DNA from: Methylobacterium sp. J-078 | GTDB lineage: Bacteria > Pseudomonadota > Alphaproteobacteria > Rhizobiales > Beijerinckiaceae | Assembly (NCBI RefSeq): GCF_022829285.1 | Contig: NZ_JAKSYI010000057.1 | Span: 26,033 to 90,032 of the forward strand | Length of the DNA stretch: 64,000 nt | Direction: 5' to 3' | Shown here: positions 37,204 to 46,880 of the stretch, one piece after another | Position numbering within the stretch: the first letter of the stretch is position 1 | Layout: every line of letters starts with the position of its first letter | Notes under the pieces: model-generated | What the model was told of the DNA's origin: nothing | Database searches by the model: none | What the model saw: the letters and a program-made list of their open reading frames with translations, nothing else | Made by a program: the position numbers and the translations under genes

Positions 37204-37995
37204 ATGTGCCGCTTTCTCGCCTATTCCGGTGAGCCGGTCTTCCTGACCGACCTCGTCTGCGCACCGACGCACTCGCTGGTCCACCAGTCGCTCCACGCGG
37301 CCGAGGCGAAGACGGAAACCAACGGCGACGGCTTCGGCATCGGCTGGTACGGCGAGCGGGTCGATCCGGGCCTGTACCGCGACGTCTGCCCGGCCTGGTC
37401 GGACGAGAACCTCGTCAATCTCTGCCAGCAGGTCCGGGCGCGGATGTTCTTCGCCCATGTGCGGGCCTCGACGGGCACCGCGACCACCCGGGCGAACTGC
37501 CATCCCTTCGCCCATGGCCGCCACCTGTTCATGCACAACGGCCAGATCGGCGGCTATCACCGCATCAAGCGGCGCCTCGAGGCGCTGATCCCCGACGCCC
37601 TCTACGACGTCCGGCGCGGCACCACCGATTCCGAGGCGATCTTCCTCCTGGCGCTGGCCAACGGCCTCGCGGAGGACCCGGTCGGCGCCATGGCGCGGAC
37701 GCTCGCCACCGTGCGCGACCTGATGCGGGCGGCCGAGGCTACCGAGCCCCTGCGCTTCACCGCCGTCGTCACCGATGGCGAGACCCTGACGGCCTTTCGC
37801 TGGGCCTGCGACGGCTCCCCCCCGAGCCTGTATTACCGCGAGACCGAGACCGGCCTCGTCGTGGTCTCCGAGCCGATCGACGGCTGCCGCGACGGCTGGA
37901 AGGTCGTGCCCAAGGGGGGCACGCTCCAGGCCCGTCGCGGCGGCCCGGTGATCGTCGGCGGCCCCGAGGCGGTGGCCGAGCGCATCGCCGCCTGA
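37204..37995 (+). CDS. class II glutamine amidotransferase (YafJ/EgtC-like)
   Basis: 263 aa. The start at ATG 37204 puts the catalytic cysteine at position 2 ([13 protein letters not shown]), as in class II (Ntn) amidotransferases. Supporting motifs are [42 protein letters not shown] and TDSEAIF. A longer frame starting at 37195 would bury the cysteine and is rejected. The family includes EgtC (ergothioneine pathway) and YafJ-type proteins; with no egt genes nearby the substrate is unknown. Confidence 0.9.
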   Translation: MCRFLAYSGEPVFLTDLVCAPTHSLVHQSLHAAEAKTETNGDGFGIGWYGERVDPGLYRDVCPAWSDENLVNLCQQVRARMFFAHVRASTGTATTRANCHPFAHGRHLFMHNGQIGGYHRIKRRLEALIPDALYDVRRGTTDSEAIFLLALANGLAEDPVGAMARTLATVRDLMRAAEATEPLRFTAVVTDGETLTAFRWACDGSPPSLYYRETETGLVVVSEPIDGCRDGWKVVPKGGTLQARRGGPVIVGGPEAVAERIAA

Positions 37996-38098
37996 GCGGA
38001 CGACCCAGCCATCCCGCCAGAAGGGTTGCGGCTCGCGCGGGAAGGGCGGACAACCCGGCTCCATTTCCATGCGGGATTTGGCCATGCGGGAGCCGCCG

Positions 38099-39541
38099 AT
38101 GACGTATCCGAACGTGACGCTGCACATCGCCGGGGCCTGGACCGACGGGTCCGGCTCGCAGACCCTGCCGGTGCTCAACCCGGCCACCGGCGAGACCCTC
38201 GGCACCCTGGCGGTGGCGACCCGCGCCGATCTCGACCGGGCGCTCGCGGCGGCCGAGCGAGGCTTCGCCGCCTGGCGCAAAGTCTCGGCCTACGAGCGCT
38301 CCAAGGTGCTGCGCCGGGCCGCCGACCTCCTGCGCGCGCGGGTGGAGGACATCGCGCGCCTCATGACCCTGGAGCAGGGCAAGCCGCTGGCCGAGGCGCG
38401 GGTGGAGATCCTGGCCGGAGCCGACGTCACTGACTGGTTCGCGGAAGAAGGCCGGCGCGCCTATGGCCGGATCATCCCGGCCCGCGCCGACGGGGTCGTC
38501 CAGATGGTGCTGCGCGAGCCCATCGGCCCCGTGGCGGCGTTCACGCCCTGGAACTTCCCCATCAACCAGGCGGTGCGCAAGGTGGCGGCCGCCCTCTGCG
38601 CCGGCTGCTCGGTGATCCTGAAAGGACCCGAGGACACCCCGGCGAGCTGCGCCGCGATGATCCGCGCCTTCCTCGATGCCGGCGTGCCCGGCGACGTGCT
38701 CTCCCTGGTGTTCGGCGATCCGGCCGCGATCTCCGGCTACCTCATCCCGCACCCCGTCATCGCCAAGATGTCGTTCACGGGCTCGACCCCGGTGGGCAAG
38801 GAACTCGCGGCGCTCGCCGGGCGGCACATGAAGCGGGCGACGATGGAGCTCGGCGGCCACGCCCCCGCGATCGTGTTCGAGGATGCGGACGTGGACACCG
38901 CCGTCGCGGTTCTCGGCGCTAACAAGTTCCGCAATGCCGGCCAGGTCTGCGTCGCCCCGACCCGGATGCTGGTGCACGAGGCCGTCTACGACCGTTTTCG
39001 CGATGGCTTCGTGGCCTTCGCCGAGGGGCGAAAGGTCGGCGACGGGCTCGACCCCGAGACCAATATGGGCCCGCTCATCCATGCCCGCCGGCTGGAGGCG
39101 ATGGAGACGCTTTGCGCCGATGCCGTGGCGCAGGGGGCCGACCTGCGCACCGGCGGCAAGCGCATCGGCAACTGCGGCAACTTCTTCGAGCCGACCGTGC
39201 TGTGCGACGTGCCCGTCACCGCCCGGATCATGAACGAGGAGCCCTTCGGCCCGGTGGCGCTGATCCAGCGCTTCTCCGACGACGCGGACGCCTATGCCGA
39301 GGCCAACCGGCTTCCCTACGGTCTGGCCGCCTATGCCTATACCCGCTCGGCCGCCCGGGCCGTCACGGTCGCCGCCCGGGTCCAGAGCGGCATGGTCGGC
39401 ATCAACCACCACGGTCTCGCCTTCCCGGAGACGCCCTTCGGCGGCGTCAAGGAATCCGGCTACGGCAGCGAGGGCGGCTCGGAGGCGCTGGAAGCGTACC
39501 TGACCACGAAGTTCGTCAGCCAGGCGAGCGTCGGGGGATAG
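38099..39541 (+). CDS. NAD(P)-dependent aldehyde dehydrogenase (succinate-semialdehyde type)
   Basis: 480 aa with full ALDH signatures: [21 protein letters not shown], catalytic Glu in MELGGHAP, nucleophile Cys in [19 protein letters not shown] and the end motif [12 protein letters not shown]. Closest in pattern to the succinate-semialdehyde / glutarate-semialdehyde / alpha-ketoglutarate-semialdehyde group ([26 protein letters not shown]). ATG 38099 has GGGAG upstream. It follows the amidotransferase by about 100 bp, possibly sharing its transcript. Exact substrate cannot be told. Confidence 0.9.
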   Translation: MTYPNVTLHIAGAWTDGSGSQTLPVLNPATGETLGTLAVATRADLDRALAAAERGFAAWRKVSAYERSKVLRRAADLLRARVEDIARLMTLEQGKPLAEARVEILAGADVTDWFAEEGRRAYGRIIPARADGVVQMVLREPIGPVAAFTPWNFPINQAVRKVAAALCAGCSVILKGPEDTPASCAAMIRAFLDAGVPGDVLSLVFGDPAAISGYLIPHPVIAKMSFTGSTPVGKELAALAGRHMKRATMELGGHAPAIVFEDADVDTAVAVLGANKFRNAGQVCVAPTRMLVHEAVYDRFRDGFVAFAEGRKVGDGLDPETNMGPLIHARRLEAMETLCADAVAQGADLRTGGKRIGNCGNFFEPTVLCDVPVTARIMNEEPFGPVALIQRFSDDADAYAEANRLPYGLAAYAYTRSAARAVTVAARVQSGMVGINHHGLAFPETPFGGVKESGYGSEGGSEALEAYLTTKFVSQASVGG

Positions 39542-39574
39542 GGGCCCGAAAAGGCTGCCGGGATCGCGGGTCGA

Positions 39575-39684
39575 CCCTCCCCCCTCTGCGGGGGAGGGTG
39601 CCTGCGGGGCAGGCGGGAGAGGGGGCGCCCTCTCCGGATAAGGCGCACCCCCTCACCCGACCCGCTCCCGCAGAGGCGAGAGGG
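39575..39684. repeat. dispersed palindromic intergenic repeat
   Basis: Left arm begins CCCTCCCCCCTCTGCGGGGG (39575 on). The right arm, read in reverse, begins CCCTCTCGCCTCTGCGGGAG (39684 back), so about 20 bp pair well, with further internal G/C palindromes (GGGAGAGGGGGCGCCCTCTCC-like). This kind of 100-bp GC-rich inverted repeat between genes is widespread in alphaproteobacteria. Copy number here cannot be assessed. Confidence 0.65.
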
Positions 39685-39704
39685 ATCGCGCGGCGACCAC
39701 ACCT

Positions 39705-39914
39705 TCAATAATGCGGCGGCGGCGGTTCGGGCGCGCCGGAAGCCGGACGGTGGGATGCCTGCTCCACCTCCTCGACGAGCTTGGCCATCTGGCGGGTCAG
39801 GGCGTCGATCTGGCGCCACTGGGCCGTGATCGTGGCGTTGAGGTCGTCGATCACCACGTCCTGCTCGGTGAGCCGCATCTCGAGGGCGTCGATGCGGGCG
39901 GAGAGATCGGTCAT
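39705..39914 (-). CDS. slyX: SlyX-family protein
   Basis: 69 aa: a single coiled coil (LSARIDALEMRLTEQDVVIDDLNATI, QIDALTRQMAKLVEEV) and a Pro/His/Tyr tail ending in PPPPHY, the hallmark of SlyX. Its ATG overlaps the trhO stop by four bases. Function is unknown in all organisms. Confidence 0.9.
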   Translation of the reverse strand: MTDLSARIDALEMRLTEQDVVIDDLNATITAQWRQIDALTRQMAKLVEEVEQASHRPASGAPEPPPPHY

Positions 39915-40675
39915 CGCGGGATCTCGGACATCAGGGCCTCCGGCGGGTGGTCGGGCCGCTCCACCAGGGCGGGGCCCAGCGCGATGCGGCCGTCGAAGAC
40001 GAAGCAGTCGCCGGCCCAGCGGTTCTCGGCCTCCGGCACCGTCTCCAGATAGCGCAGGATGCCGCCCGCGAGGTGGCGAACGTCGGCAAAGCCCCGGGCG
40101 CGCATGTAGGCGCCCGCCTTCTCGCAGCGGATGCCGCCGGTGCAGAACATCGCAACGGTGGCGTGCGCCGCCGGGTCGAGGCCGTCGGCGTAGGCGCGGA
40201 ACGCGCTGAACCGGGTGATCCCCGGATCGACCGCGCCGGGAAAGCTGCCGAGCGCCACCTCGAAGGCGTTGCGGGTGTCGATCAGGAGGAGGCCCGGCGT
40301 GTCGAGGAGCGCGTTCCAGGCCTCCGGCGGCACGGGGATGCCGGCCGCGGTCGCGTCGGTGGCGCCGTCGTCGAAGGTGACGATCTCGCGCTTCACCCGG
40401 ACCTTGAGCTGCCGGAAGGGCGGCGCCTCGGCCTGCGAGAGCTTGCAGTCGAGGCCGGCCAGACGCCCGCCGAAGAGCGGGCCGGTGCGGAGCGCGGCCA
40501 GGAAGGCGTCCATCGCGGCGGGCGTGCCCGCCACCGTGCCGTTGAGGCCCTCCCGCGCCAGCAGCAGGGTGCCGGTGAGGCCGAGCTCCGCGCAGAGCGC
40601 CTCCAGGGGGGCTCGCAGGGCCTCCGCGTCGGGCAGGGCAACGAACGTGTACAGGGCGGCGACGGTCAGGGGCAT
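39911..40675 (-). CDS. trhO: tRNA uridine(34) hydroxylase TrhO (rhodanese-like)
   Basis: 254 aa. N-terminal ferredoxin-like part (LYTFVALPDAEALRAPLEAL, LLLAREGLNGTVAG) and a rhodanese domain with IDTRNAFEVALGSFPGAVDP and active-site loop MFCTGGIRCEKAGAYM, the pattern of the YceA/TrhO group. TrhO makes 5-hydroxyuridine at the wobble position of tRNA using O2. Overlaps slyX by four bases, so the two are co-translated. Confidence 0.92.
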   Translation of the reverse strand: MPLTVAALYTFVALPDAEALRAPLEALCAELGLTGTLLLAREGLNGTVAGTPAAMDAFLAALRTGPLFGGRLAGLDCKLSQAEAPPFRQLKVRVKREIVTFDDGATDATAAGIPVPPEAWNALLDTPGLLLIDTRNAFEVALGSFPGAVDPGITRFSAFRAYADGLDPAAHATVAMFCTGGIRCEKAGAYMRARGFADVRHLAGGILRYLETVPEAENRWAGDCFVFDGRIALGPALVERPDHPPEALMSEIPR

Positions 40676-40734
40676 CGAGGGCGCGGATCGCGGGGGGAGG
40701 GGGCAGGGCCGGCGGACATCAGGGCGCGAGGGGG

Positions 40735-41589
40735 TCAGGGCGCGTCCACCCGGCGCAGCACGAAGGTGGTGCCGATCTCGGGGTCGCGGCGCCAGCGCCC
40801 GTCCCCCGTGGGCACCAGGGAGACCATGTGCCCGCGCCGGGCTACGAGGGTGAGGCGCCCCTTGTCGAAGCGCCAGGAAACGGGATCGAACACCGCCAGC
40901 CCACTGTCGCGGCAGGCATCCAGGATGCGCACCGGGGCCGGGGCCGGGGCGGCGGTCAATTCGATGCGGCAGACATCCTGCTCGCGGTAGCGGTCGAGCG
41001 CGTAGATGCCGGGCGCCGGCCCGTCGCCGGACGGGGCGGGCTCCCCGCGCGCGGCCGGGCCGACGCGGGTGTCCGGGGCGGCGCTGCCGGCGCCCGGGCT
41101 GGTGGGGACCGCGTCCGAGGGCGGCATCATGGCCACGATCTGGAGCGGCACGAGGCTGTAGCTCTCGCCGGCCTCGCCCGGCGCGCCGAGGCTGCGGGCA
41201 TCCGCACGGCGCGTGAAGGGCAGCACGGGCCGTACGTCCTTGTCGACGAGGCGGATGTTGCCGTCCGCGAACAGCCAGCCGGCGACGCGGTTCAGGATCG
41301 GCAGCGCCCGCCGGCACCCGGCGGGAAAGGAGAGGCGCCGGCCCGCCGGCCCGCTCTCGCCGGACAGGGTCATGACGCAGCGCCGGGTGCCGCCGTCCTG
41401 CGAGAGGTCCCAGGTGCCCGGCACCCCGGCGATGTCGCGCGGCAGGCTCTCGACGAAGGCCGGCGCGGGGGCGGGCGGGATCGCCTCCTGGCCGGAGGCG
41501 GGGGCGGCCAGCTGCGCCGCGCCGAGGGCGAGGCACGCCCCGCCGAGGCCAGAAAGAGCGCGCCTCCGGATCGTGAAGGCCCGGGTCAT
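40735..41589 (-). CDS. secreted protein with AprI/Inh-type protease inhibitor domains
   Basis: 284 aa. The N-terminus (basic RRR, then GGACLALGAAQLAAPASGQEA) is a signal peptide. IAGVPGTWDLSQDGGTRRCVMTLSG matches the start of AprI/Inh metalloprotease-inhibitor barrels; a second diverged copy ends the protein (PGIYALDRYREQDVCRIELTAA to TTFVLRRVDAP). Related alphaproteobacterial proteins such as Omp19 inhibit host or own proteases in the periplasm. It overlaps the 2-hydroxyacid dehydrogenase gene by four bases. Confidence 0.78.
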   Translation of the reverse strand: MTRAFTIRRRALSGLGGACLALGAAQLAAPASGQEAIPPAPAPAFVESLPRDIAGVPGTWDLSQDGGTRRCVMTLSGESGPAGRRLSFPAGCRRALPILNRVAGWLFADGNIRLVDKDVRPVLPFTRRADARSLGAPGEAGESYSLVPLQIVAMMPPSDAVPTSPGAGSAAPDTRVGPAARGEPAPSGDGPAPGIYALDRYREQDVCRIELTAAPAPAPVRILDACRDSGLAVFDPVSWRFDKGRLTLVARRGHMVSLVPTGDGRWRRDPEIGTTFVLRRVDAP

Positions 41590-42581
41590 GCGCGCTCGGA
41601 TCCCGCCGCCGTCCAGGGCGTCTCCGGCACCGGCGTCAGCGGTCCACGGCCGTCGAACCAGGCGATCAGGTTGTCGACCACGAGCCGGCCCATGGCCGCG
41701 CGGGTGTGGACGGAGGCCGAGCCCACATGGGGCAGCAGCACCACGTGGTCCATGGCGACGAGTTCGGGCGGCACGTGCGGCTCGCGGGCGAAGACGTCGA
41801 GCCCGGCGCCCAGGATGGTCCCGGCCTGGAGCGCGGCGATCAGCGCCGCCTCGTCGATGACGCTGCCCCGCGCCACGTTCACGACGAGGCCCTGTGGCCC
41901 GAGGGCCTCCAGCACGGCCGCGTCCACGAGGCCGTTCGTCTCCGGCCCGCCCGGCGCCACCACGAGGAGCACATCGACGGCTTGCGCCATTCCCAGGAGG
42001 ATCGGGTGGTAGGCGTAGGGCACGTCGGCCTGCGGGCGCCGGCCGTGATACGCGATGGCGACGCCGAAGCCCTCCAGGCGCCGCGCGATGGCCCGCCCGA
42101 TCCGCCCGAGGCCGAGGATGCCGACGGTGCGCCCGCGCAGGGTGGGGGTCAGCGGGTAGGTCTGGCGCGGCCAGTGCCCGGCGCGCAGGTAGCGGTCGGC
42201 CTGGGGAATCTGGCGCACCGTCGCCAGCAGCAGGCCGAGGGCGAGGTCGGCGACCTCGTCGGTGAGCACGTCGGGCGTGTTGGTGACGACGACGCCCTGC
42301 GCAGCGGCCGCCGCCGTGTCGATGGTGTCGTAGCCGACGCCGAGGCTCGCCACGATCTCGAGGTTCGGCAGCCGCGTGAGCAGGGCCCGATCCACCGGTG
42401 CCTGGGCGCCCGTGGCGAGGCCGCGCAGGCGCGGGCCGACCGTGCGGAGGAACGCCTCCGGGTCCGGCGCCGTGTCGAGGCGGTGCAGGGTGAAGTGCCG
42501 CTCGACCTCGGCCATCACGTCGGGATGCATCGCCTTGAGCATCAGGATGTCGACGGGCGGCGGAATGTCGACGGCGGGCAT
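41586..42581 (-). CDS. D-isomer 2-hydroxyacid dehydrogenase (glyoxylate/hydroxypyruvate reductase type)
   Basis: 331 aa. NAD(P) Rossmann motif GLGRIGRAIARRLEGFG, substrate Arg in VNVARGSVID, Glu in FAREPHVP and catalytic His in LLPHVGSAS are all present. The cofactor segment YHGRRPQ suggests NADPH preference. Reductases of glyoxylate and hydroxypyruvate belong here, fitting one-carbon or oxalate metabolism. ATG 42581 is used; the frame continues far upstream only as a shadow of leuC. Confidence 0.88.
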   Translation of the reverse strand: MPAVDIPPPVDILMLKAMHPDVMAEVERHFTLHRLDTAPDPEAFLRTVGPRLRGLATGAQAPVDRALLTRLPNLEIVASLGVGYDTIDTAAAAAQGVVVTNTPDVLTDEVADLALGLLLATVRQIPQADRYLRAGHWPRQTYPLTPTLRGRTVGILGLGRIGRAIARRLEGFGVAIAYHGRRPQADVPYAYHPILLGMAQAVDVLLVVAPGGPETNGLVDAAVLEALGPQGLVVNVARGSVIDEAALIAALQAGTILGAGLDVFAREPHVPPELVAMDHVVLLPHVGSASVHTRAAMGRLVVDNLIAWFDGRGPLTPVPETPWTAAGSERA

Positions 42582-42806
42582 GGGGTGGGTCTCGGCGGAG
42601 GTTTGGGCCGGCGCGGCGCCGGCCCCGGCAGCTTTAAGCCGCGGCCTCGAACCGGTCCAGTGAGGGGATTTTTCAGGCGCATGCGGCGGTCTCCGGGCTG
42701 CCCCCCGCCGCGTGCAGCCGGGCCCCCACTTTCGCGCTGCGCCTTGGAACACTACTAAGGGAGAACGAGACCCCGTTTCCCGACGAACAACCAGAACAGC
42801 CACGCC

Positions 42807-44222
42807 ATGACCGCGCCGCGCACCCTCTACGACAAGATCTGGGACGACCACGTCGTCGATGTCGAGCCCGACGGCTCCACGCTCCTCTACATCGACCGCC
42901 ACCTCGTCCACGAGGTCACCAGCCCCCAGGCCTTCGAGGGCCTGCGCGTGGCCGGGCGCCGGGTGCGCCATCCCGAGAAGACCCTCGCGGTGGTCGATCA
43001 CAACGTGCAGACCTCCGACCGCCGCTTCGGCATCGAGGACCCGGAGAGCCGCATCCAGCTGGAGGCGCTGGCCGAGAACGTGCGCGACTTCGGCATCGAG
43101 TTCTACGACGCCCTCGACCGGCGCCAGGGCATCGTCCACGTGATCGGGCCGGAGCAGGGCTTCACCCTGCCGGGCCAGACCATCGTCTGCGGCGACAGCC
43201 ACACCTCGACCCACGGCGCCTTCGGGGCTCTCGCCCACGGCATCGGCACCTCGGAGGTGGAGCACGTGCTCGCCACCCAGACGCTGCTGCAGAAGAAGGC
43301 GAAGAACATGCGCGTCAGCGTCGACGGCACCCTGCCGCCGGGCGTGACGGCCAAGGACATCATCCTGGCGATCATCGGCGAGATCGGCACCGCCGGCGGC
43401 ACCGGCTACGTCATCGAGTATGCCGGCTCGGCCATCCGCGCCCTCTCGATGGAGGGCCGGATGACGATCTGCAACATGTCGATCGAGGGCGGCGCCCGCG
43501 CCGGCCTGGTGGCGCCGGACGCCACCACTTACGCCTATGTCGAGGGCCGGCCAAAGGCCCCGAAGGGTGAGGCCTTCGCCCGCGCCAAGGCTTACTGGGA
43601 GAGCCTCGTCACCGACGAAGGCGCCCATTTCGACCGCGAGGTGCGCCTGGACGCTGCCAACCTGCCGCCCATCGTCAGTTGGGGCACCAGCCCCGAGGAC
43701 GTGGTCTCGATCTCCGGCGCGGTGCCCGACCCGTCGCGGATCGCCGACGAGAACAAGCGCCAGTCGAAGGAGAAGGCCCTGGACTACATGGGCCTGACGC
43801 CGGGCACCAGGATCACCGACATCACCCTCGACCGTGTATTCATCGGCTCCTGCACCAACGGCCGCATCGAGGACCTGCGGGCGGTGGCCAAGATGGTAGA
43901 GGGCCGCAAGGTCCACGCCAACGTCTCGGCCATGGTGGTGCCGGGCTCCGGCCTCGTGAAGCAGCAGGCGGAGGCGGAAGGGCTCGACCGCATCCTCAAG
44001 GCGGCAGGGTTCGACTGGCGCGAGCCGGGCTGCTCCATGTGCCTCGGCATGAACGCGGATCGTCTCAGCCCGAACGAGCGCTGCGCCTCGACCTCGAACC
44101 GCAACTTCGAGGGCCGTCAGGGCCACCGCGGCCGCACCCACCTCGTTTCCCCCGCCATGGCGGCGGCGGCGGCCGTGGCGGGCCGCTTCGTCGACATCCG
44201 CGAGTGGCGCAGCGAGGCTTGA
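42807..44222 (+). CDS. leuC: 3-isopropylmalate dehydratase large subunit
   Basis: 471 aa, standard length. It isomerises 2- to 3-isopropylmalate in leucine synthesis with LeuD and a [4Fe-4S] cluster held by Cys349 (IGSCTNGR), Cys409 and Cys412 ([10 protein letters not shown]). Opening [17 protein letters not shown] is canonical. leuD is not adjacent in the window. It precedes a tRNA-Leu by 107 bp. Confidence 0.96.
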   Translation: MTAPRTLYDKIWDDHVVDVEPDGSTLLYIDRHLVHEVTSPQAFEGLRVAGRRVRHPEKTLAVVDHNVQTSDRRFGIEDPESRIQLEALAENVRDFGIEFYDALDRRQGIVHVIGPEQGFTLPGQTIVCGDSHTSTHGAFGALAHGIGTSEVEHVLATQTLLQKKAKNMRVSVDGTLPPGVTAKDIILAIIGEIGTAGGTGYVIEYAGSAIRALSMEGRMTICNMSIEGGARAGLVAPDATTYAYVEGRPKAPKGEAFARAKAYWESLVTDEGAHFDREVRLDAANLPPIVSWGTSPEDVVSISGAVPDPSRIADENKRQSKEKALDYMGLTPGTRITDITLDRVFIGSCTNGRIEDLRAVAKMVEGRKVHANVSAMVVPGSGLVKQQAEAEGLDRILKAAGFDWREPGCSMCLGMNADRLSPNERCASTSNRNFEGRQGHRGRTHLVSPAMAAAAAVAGRFVDIREWRSEA

Positions 44223-44329
44223 GCCACAATCGGGGCGCCGGCCGAAAAATCCCTTCTTGAGCGGATTGACGGCCGGCCCCACCCCGCCTAAACGAAATCC
44301 GCGTCGGCGCCGCACAGCGGCCCCGGCGA

Positions 44330-44414
44330 GCCCAGGTGGCGGAATTGGTAGACGCGCTGGTTTCAGGTACCAGTCTTGCAAGAGGTGAAGGTTCGAGTCC
44401 TTTCCTGGGCACCA
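44330..44414 (+). tRNA. tRNA-Leu(CAG)
   Basis: Acceptor stem GCCCAGG (44330-44336) pairs with CCTGGGC (44404-44410), discriminator A, CCA encoded at 44412-44414. The anticodon stem CTGGT/ACCAG holds loop TTCAGGT, giving anticodon CAG. A long variable arm (class II) and GGTTCGAGTCC T-arm are present. Its 3' end is the likely integration site of the element that begins at 44415. Confidence 0.95.
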
Positions 44415-44498
44415 TCAGCTGGCTAAGCCGCTGATCCGCAGAACGAAATAGCAAAATCAGGGACTTACACTGCCCGGTTGGTACAAGCGGGTGGTACA

Positions 44499-46055
44499 AT
44501 GGCGTTGATGACGACGCGTCCCTGGAAGCATCCCAAGACCGCCTCCTACTACCTACGCCGGGCCGTGCCGCTCGACCTACGCGCGCTCGTTGGCAAGCGC
44601 GAGGAGAAGGTCAGTCTTGGCACCAAGGATCCCGTGGAAGCTAAGCGGCTGCACGCCGTCGCCCTTGTGGAGCTCGAGCAGCGGTGGGCAGCGTTGCGGG
44701 TGGGGCCACGCTACCTGAGCGAGCGCGAGGCGCACGAACTCGCTGCCCCCGTCTACGACCACTGGCTGGGTCTTTATCGCGACGAGCCCAGTCGGCAGAC
44801 CTTTTGGCACATCGAGTTGGGCGACAAGCTCTGGCCGCCGCGGCGTCGGGGCTGGTCGCAGAGGTCCGAGCTGGGCACCGCCCTCATCCGCGATGCGAAG
44901 GGGACCGTCGAGAGCGGTCAATCCGCGATGGAAGAATGGTGCCTTCAGGAAGCGACAGCCCTTCTGAAGCGTCGGGGGCTCATCGTCCAAGAGGCGGATC
45001 ACCTTAATCTCGCCAAAGGCATCGCTGCCGCCGTGCAGCGAGCGAGCTTGACCCTTGCTCGCTACGCGCGAGGTGAGTTCGATGGGCCGACTTTCGGGTC
45101 ACCAGTTGCCATGAACCAAGGCCCGGTGCCAGCGCAGGCCCCAGCTACACGGCCATCCGTGACCATTGATGAACTCGTGACCGGGTGGGCTGCAGAGAGA
45201 AACCCGACCGAAAAGACCCTCTACGAATGGAAGCGTGTGCTCCGGGGTTTTGTGGCTTTCACCGGCCACGACGATGCGGGGCTGGTCACGCCCGAGAACG
45301 TCATCGCTTGGAAGAACGAACTGGTCGCCGCTGGCCTCAAGCCGAAGACGATCAACGATGCCAAGCTCGCGCCGGTGCGTACCATCCTGCAATGGGGTGT
45401 CAGCAACCGGTGGCTACCGGCCAACCCGGCTGCAGGCATCACCATCAGCGCCAAGAAGAAAGCAGGTCAGGGGATCCGCAGCTTCACCGAAGCGGAAGCT
45501 CTTACAATTCTGCAGGCAGCGGCCAGCGAAGCCGATCCGGTGCGGCGGTGGATACCCTGGCTATGCGCTTATACCGGCGCTCGGCTGTCCGAGGTATGCC
45601 AGTTGCGAGTTGAGGACATACGGGAGATCGACGGCGTCCCGACGATGCGGTTTGATGCTGAGGCAGGCTCACTGAAAACCGTCGGCTCGGAACGGACGGT
45701 GCCATTACATTCTGCCCTGATCGCGGCTGGCTTCCTCGACTTCGTCCGCGCGCAGGGCACCGGACCACTGTTCTCCCGCCTGAGACCAGATAAGTTTGGC
45801 AAACGTGGCGGCAACGGCACTAAGACTCTCGGGCGGTGGGTAAGGGATTTGGGCATTACCGACACACGGTTATCTCCGAATCACTCGTGGCGACATCGGT
45901 TTAAAACCTTAGCCCGCAACCACGCCCTCGCGCCCAACATTGCGGATGCGATCACCGGGCACTCTCACAAATCGATTGGCGATCAGTATGGCGAGTACAA
46001 TGTATTGGCAATGAAGAGGGAACTGGAAAAAATACCAGCGATCCTATTAATCTAG
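44499..46055 (+). CDS. tyrosine recombinase / integrase
   Basis: 518 aa. N-terminal DUF6538-like segment (WKHPKTASYYLRRAVPLDLRALVGK), then SAM-like core-binding region (VTIDELVTGWAAERNPTEKT), then the catalytic domain with Arg in TGARLSEVCQLRVEDI, HxxR in NHSWRHRFKTLA, and GHSHKSIGDQYGEY with the nucleophilic tyrosine. It would insert and excise the island at the tRNA. ATG 44499 is chosen over the in-frame TTG 44478; neither has a clear ribosome binding site. The repeated GGTACAA just before the start may be a recombinase arm site. Confidence 0.92.
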   Translation: MALMTTRPWKHPKTASYYLRRAVPLDLRALVGKREEKVSLGTKDPVEAKRLHAVALVELEQRWAALRVGPRYLSEREAHELAAPVYDHWLGLYRDEPSRQTFWHIELGDKLWPPRRRGWSQRSELGTALIRDAKGTVESGQSAMEEWCLQEATALLKRRGLIVQEADHLNLAKGIAAAVQRASLTLARYARGEFDGPTFGSPVAMNQGPVPAQAPATRPSVTIDELVTGWAAERNPTEKTLYEWKRVLRGFVAFTGHDDAGLVTPENVIAWKNELVAAGLKPKTINDAKLAPVRTILQWGVSNRWLPANPAAGITISAKKKAGQGIRSFTEAEALTILQAAASEADPVRRWIPWLCAYTGARLSEVCQLRVEDIREIDGVPTMRFDAEAGSLKTVGSERTVPLHSALIAAGFLDFVRAQGTGPLFSRLRPDKFGKRGGNGTKTLGRWVRDLGITDTRLSPNHSWRHRFKTLARNHALAPNIADAITGHSHKSIGDQYGEYNVLAMKRELEKIPAILLI

Positions 46056-46337
46056 ATGCAGTCAAAAGGATTTTGGATTCCCCGTCCCCGCCATTTGCAT
46101 AAAAATAATGCAATATATTGGTAGGTTGGCGGCTTTTATTTGCCAATAAATCATTTGACCCCGATATGGCCCCGTCCTTGAACCGTATGGGTGTCTGACG
46201 ATGACATCACACGCTTAGTGGTTGCCTCGCAACTCATCTACCCGCGCTGGAGTTGGGTTCGGGGTTCGAGGAATCGCCTCCCACTTGGGCGAGACGTGAC
46301 ACCTATCGGCAATGATTGAACCTGAAAGGCTTCACCG
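46056..46337. other. 282 bp without recognisable feature
   Basis: A/T-rich sequence downstream of the integrase (including TAAAAATAATGCAATATATTG). No gene, repeat or clear hairpin terminator is seen. Confidence 0.4.
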
Positions 46338-46571
46338 ATGACGGACAAGCTCAAGAGGACGATACTCGGGGCGGTCATCGCCATCGCCCTGGCTGCTGCT
46401 GTGTCCTACGGGCTCATCAGCCAGCAGACCGCGGACAACTTTCAGAACAAGGCTGACCAAGCTATCGCAGAGGATCAAGGCGCTTCTCCCCCGGCGAACC
46501 AACAACAGGCCCCTTCGACCAGCGCGTCGGATGAGCGCCAGGCGCCAGCGCCGCAACCGGCCAAGCCATAG
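46338..46571 (+). CDS. small membrane-anchored protein, 77 aa
   Basis: One N-terminal hydrophobic helix (TILGAVIAIALAAAVSYGLI) and a Gln/Pro/Ala-rich soluble tail. AAGGCTTCACCG precedes ATG 46338. No family recognised. Periplasm-facing tail is likely. Confidence 0.5.
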   Translation: MTDKLKRTILGAVIAIALAAAVSYGLISQQTADNFQNKADQAIAEDQGASPPANQQQAPSTSASDERQAPAPQPAKP

Positions 46572-46577
46572 GATTGA

Positions 46578-46790
46578 TCAGGGAAGCTGCTTCTCCCAGC
46601 GACATGTCGCGGTCTCGAAAGCCTCGTAGACCACGTCCTTCCCCTCGTCCCTGACAGTGATGGAGTAGCGACGCGGCTCCCCATCATCTGGAGCGGACTG
46701 AGCAGCTTCGGTCAGGGTACGGATAGCTTCGGAGCGAGCCTTGTTTGTGGCCAGCGCAAGCCGCTTTGTGATGTGGCCCTCAAGTAAGGA
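46578..46790 (-). pseudogene. 5'-truncated small ORF remnant
   Basis: The minus strand reads open from a TAA at 46791-46793 to TGA at 46578 with coding-like sequence (EGHITKRLALATNKARSEAI, RTLTEAAQSAPDDGEPRRYS, ITVRDEGKDVVYEAFETATC). No ATG, GTG or TTG is available before the conserved-looking part, so the 5' end seems lost. Function unknown. Confidence 0.4.
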
Positions 46791-46880
46791 TTAACGCTGC
46801 GTGAGCATCGTTGTGAAGCTGATCGATTAGCCGTTCGGACCAAACGAGTCCGCCCGGTCGCGACAGGAGACAGCCGGTCC

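Noticed and set aside
42650..44381. long minus-strand extension of the 2-hydroxyacid dehydrogenase frame across leuC and the tRNA
   Set aside because: Dehydrogenase motifs begin only after ATG 42581, and the rest is antisense to leuC.
46240..46300. tRNA-like TTCGGGGTTCGAGGAATC near the integrase as an att remnant or second tRNA
   Set aside because: It has a T-arm-like GGTTCGA but no acceptor or anticodon stem pairing.
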